A DNA stretch of 7,403 bases from assembly GCA_945883455.1 (NCBI GenBank), contig CAMCXJ010000107.1, forward strand, positions 1 through 7,403, read 5' to 3'. The position numbers were made by a program, and so were the translations under genes. The notes beneath the pieces were generated by a model. The model saw only the letters and a list, made by a program, of their open reading frames with translations, did no database searches and had not been told where the DNA came from. Shown here one piece after another: positions 6,205-7,403 of the stretch. The stretch comes from Prosthecobacter debontii. GTDB lineage: Bacteria; Verrucomicrobiota; Verrucomicrobiia; Verrucomicrobiales; Akkermansiaceae. Numbering within the stretch: position 1 is the stretch's first letter; each line of letters starts with the position of its first letter.

Positions 6205-6244
6205 GACAAAGGGTCAACGCCACGGCTCTGGAAATCATTAGGCT

Positions 6245-7403
6245 TCAAATTCGATTGCCTCTTTCTTGAGTTTTGAGTTTTGAGTTTTGAGTTTTGAAAT
6301 TTTCCACACCCAGCCTGATGCCCTCGCCCTTGTGCATGGTCTCCTCATATTCGTGCTCTGGGATGGAGTCTGCGACGATGCCCGCGCCGACGTGGTAGCT
6401 GAGTTTTCCGCCATCGCGGACTAGGGTGCGGATCGCGATGTTGAATTGGCTTTCGCCGTTGAATCCGAGCCATCCGATCGCGCCGCAATAGATGCCGCGC
6501 GGAGTGACCTCCAACGCGGCGATGATCTCCATCGCGCGTTTTTTTGGGGCACCGGTGATGCTGCCGCCGGGAAAACACGCGGCCAGCGCGCTTACTGCAT
6601 CTATGCCATCGCGTAAAGTTCCTTTGACCGTGGAAACAAGGTGATGCACTTGGGCGAGACTCTCAAGCTGCAACATCCCGCTGACCTCCACACTACCGAA
6701 CTCGCAGATCTGCCCGAGGTCGTTGCGGAGCAAATCGGTGATCATCACCAGCTCCGCGACTTCCTTTTCCGAAGTCTGTAGCTCCACCGCCGAGCGCCTG
6801 TCCTCGTCCGCATCCCGGAAGCGCGGTCTAGTGCCCTTGATGGGCCGCGTCTCCACCACATTTCCCGAGATCTTCAGGAACAGCTCCGGCGAGGTGCAGA
6901 GCACTTCTTTTTCATCGATGCCCAGCCACGCCCCCATCGGCGCGGGGCTGGCCTGCCGCAGGATCTCGTAAAGCGTAAAGAGTGAACCGCCGCGCACCTC
7001 CGCGGAAAAACCTTGAGCGAGGTTCACCTGATAGATATCGCCCGCTGCAATCCATTCCTTCGCCCGGCGCACGGATTCGATGAAATTTTTGCGTCCCATT
7101 TCCGCCGTGAAATCCCAGACCTGCACCGTCTCGTTAACAGCATTGCGGATCATGGAGGAAAGGTCGCCGCGCTCCCACCACGCGCCGCTTTCCTCGTCCT
7201 TTACAAGCATGTCGCGGTATTCACCGAACACGAAATCGCCTTCGTAGTCCACCCAGCCGCACAGTCCTCCTGCGGGAAAGCCATGATCTCCGCCGTCGGT
7301 AGGATGCGCGGTGAGCGCGGCGCGCCGTTCTGTTAGATCTGCCTCGGAGAAAACCGATCCCCGGTGCATCGCCGCCGGTGCCGCCGCGATCACGGAGAGG
7401 GCG
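6245..7403 (-). CDS. pabB: Aminodeoxychorismate synthase component I (5' end outside window)
   Basis: PabB converts chorismate and ammonia (from PabA) to 4-amino-4-deoxychorismate in folate synthesis, in the cytosol. The frame is open to the right edge. The residues before the first usable GTG (7391-7393), ALSVIAAAP, resemble the family's '(Y)S-x-(I/L)-A-A-x-P' strand, so about 30-40 N-terminal residues are probably missing. Counting from that GTG, AAGDIYQVNLAQGF is at 116-129, PIKGTRPR at 184-191, and SITGAPKKRAMEII at 278-291. HEYEETMHKGEGI (347-359) carries the metal and product-site acidic residues. Lys186 in PIKGT is the PabB-specific nucleophile; anthranilate synthase TrpE has Ala there, which separates the two. 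The last 17 residues (FKTQNSKLKTQERGNRI) are read from a heptamer repeat and are not part of the conserved fold. No pabA is visible. Confidence 0.92.
   Translation of the reverse strand, partial: ALSVIAAAPAAMHRGSVFSEADLTERRAALTAHPTDGGDHGFPAGGLCGWVDYEGDFVFGEYRDMLVKDEESGAWWERGDLSSMIRNAVNETVQVWDFTAEMGRKNFIESVRRAKEWIAAGDIYQVNLAQGFSAEVRGGSLFTLYEILRQASPAPMGAWLGIDEKEVLCTSPELFLKISGNVVETRPIKGTRPRFRDADEDRRSAVELQTSEKEVAELVMITDLLRNDLGQICEFGSVEVSGMLQLESLAQVHHLVSTVKGTLRDGIDAVSALAACFPGGSITGAPKKRAMEIIAALEVTPRGIYCGAIGWLGFNGESQFNIAIRTLVRDGGKLSYHVGAGIVADSIPEHEYEETMHKGEGIRLGVENFKTQNSKLKTQERGNRI
6258..6298 (-). repeat. Heptamer tract, copy D, inside the pabB 3' end
   Basis: On the plus strand TTTTGAG repeats three times from 6271 to 6291, followed by TTTTGAA (6292-6298) and preceded by the partial unit TTGAG (6266-6270). 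On the minus strand it reads as AAACTCA units followed by AGAAAGAGG. The 13-mer at 6258-6270 differs from that at 1377-1389 by one base, linking this tract to copies A and B. It is translated as the pabB C-terminal tail. Confidence 0.85.

Noticed and set aside
6245..7403. Anthranilate synthase component I (TrpE) instead of PabB
   Set aside because: The active-site segment is PIKGT with Lys, typical of aminodeoxychorismate synthase, where TrpE has Ala; the spacing of the other motifs fits PabB.

Overview
The window reads as ordinary chromosomal DNA from a moderately high-GC bacterium, most likely a member of the Verrucomicrobiota. Three things point that way: a small protein resembling DUF5069 proteins of that group, an ExbD-like fragment with the wording DISSLIDVCFLLL, and the near absence of Shine-Dalgarno sequences before most starts. 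The assignment is from memory of family sequences and is an inference. There is no mobile element, CRISPR array, rRNA or tRNA that I can support.

Layout. Positions 1-2185 hold three minus-strand genes read right to left: a membrane-anchored SAM-dependent methyltransferase, an RlmI-type 23S rRNA methyltransferase, and the first 30 codons of carA, which runs off the left edge. Divergent from these, positions 2306-4248 form a tight two-gene plus-strand operon with a 4-bp ATGA overlap: a STAS-domain anti-sigma-factor antagonist and a membrane-anchored GAF plus SpoIIE/RsbU-type PP2C phosphatase. This is two thirds of a partner-switching module; no anti-sigma kinase lies in the window. A convergent 131-bp gap with a perfect 12-bp hairpin separates it from prfB.

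Positions 4380-5520 (minus) encode release factor 2 through a classical programmed +1 frameshift, so the true gene is a 28-codon leader ORF joined to a 351-codon body. Divergent from prfB is a DUF5069-like gene (5659-6096, plus). Tail to tail with it lies a 30-codon relic of an exbD gene (6112-6204, minus), cut off inside its single membrane helix. The right end is pabB (minus, 5' end outside the window), encoding the chorismate-using subunit of aminodeoxychorismate synthase for folate synthesis.

A second layer crosses these genes. Four AT-rich tracts built of 7-bp units (AAACYTT, AAACTCA and variants) sit at gene borders: two facing each other as a 36-bp inverted repeat between the two methyltransferase genes, one upstream of prfB, and one read through as the last codons of pabB. 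Three of the four are followed by a shared CAAGRAAGA segment, so they look like one dispersed repeat family. The items most worth a second look are this repeat family, the exbD relic, the prfB recoding site, the STAS/phosphatase pair without a visible kinase, and the apparently extracytoplasmic methyltransferase.
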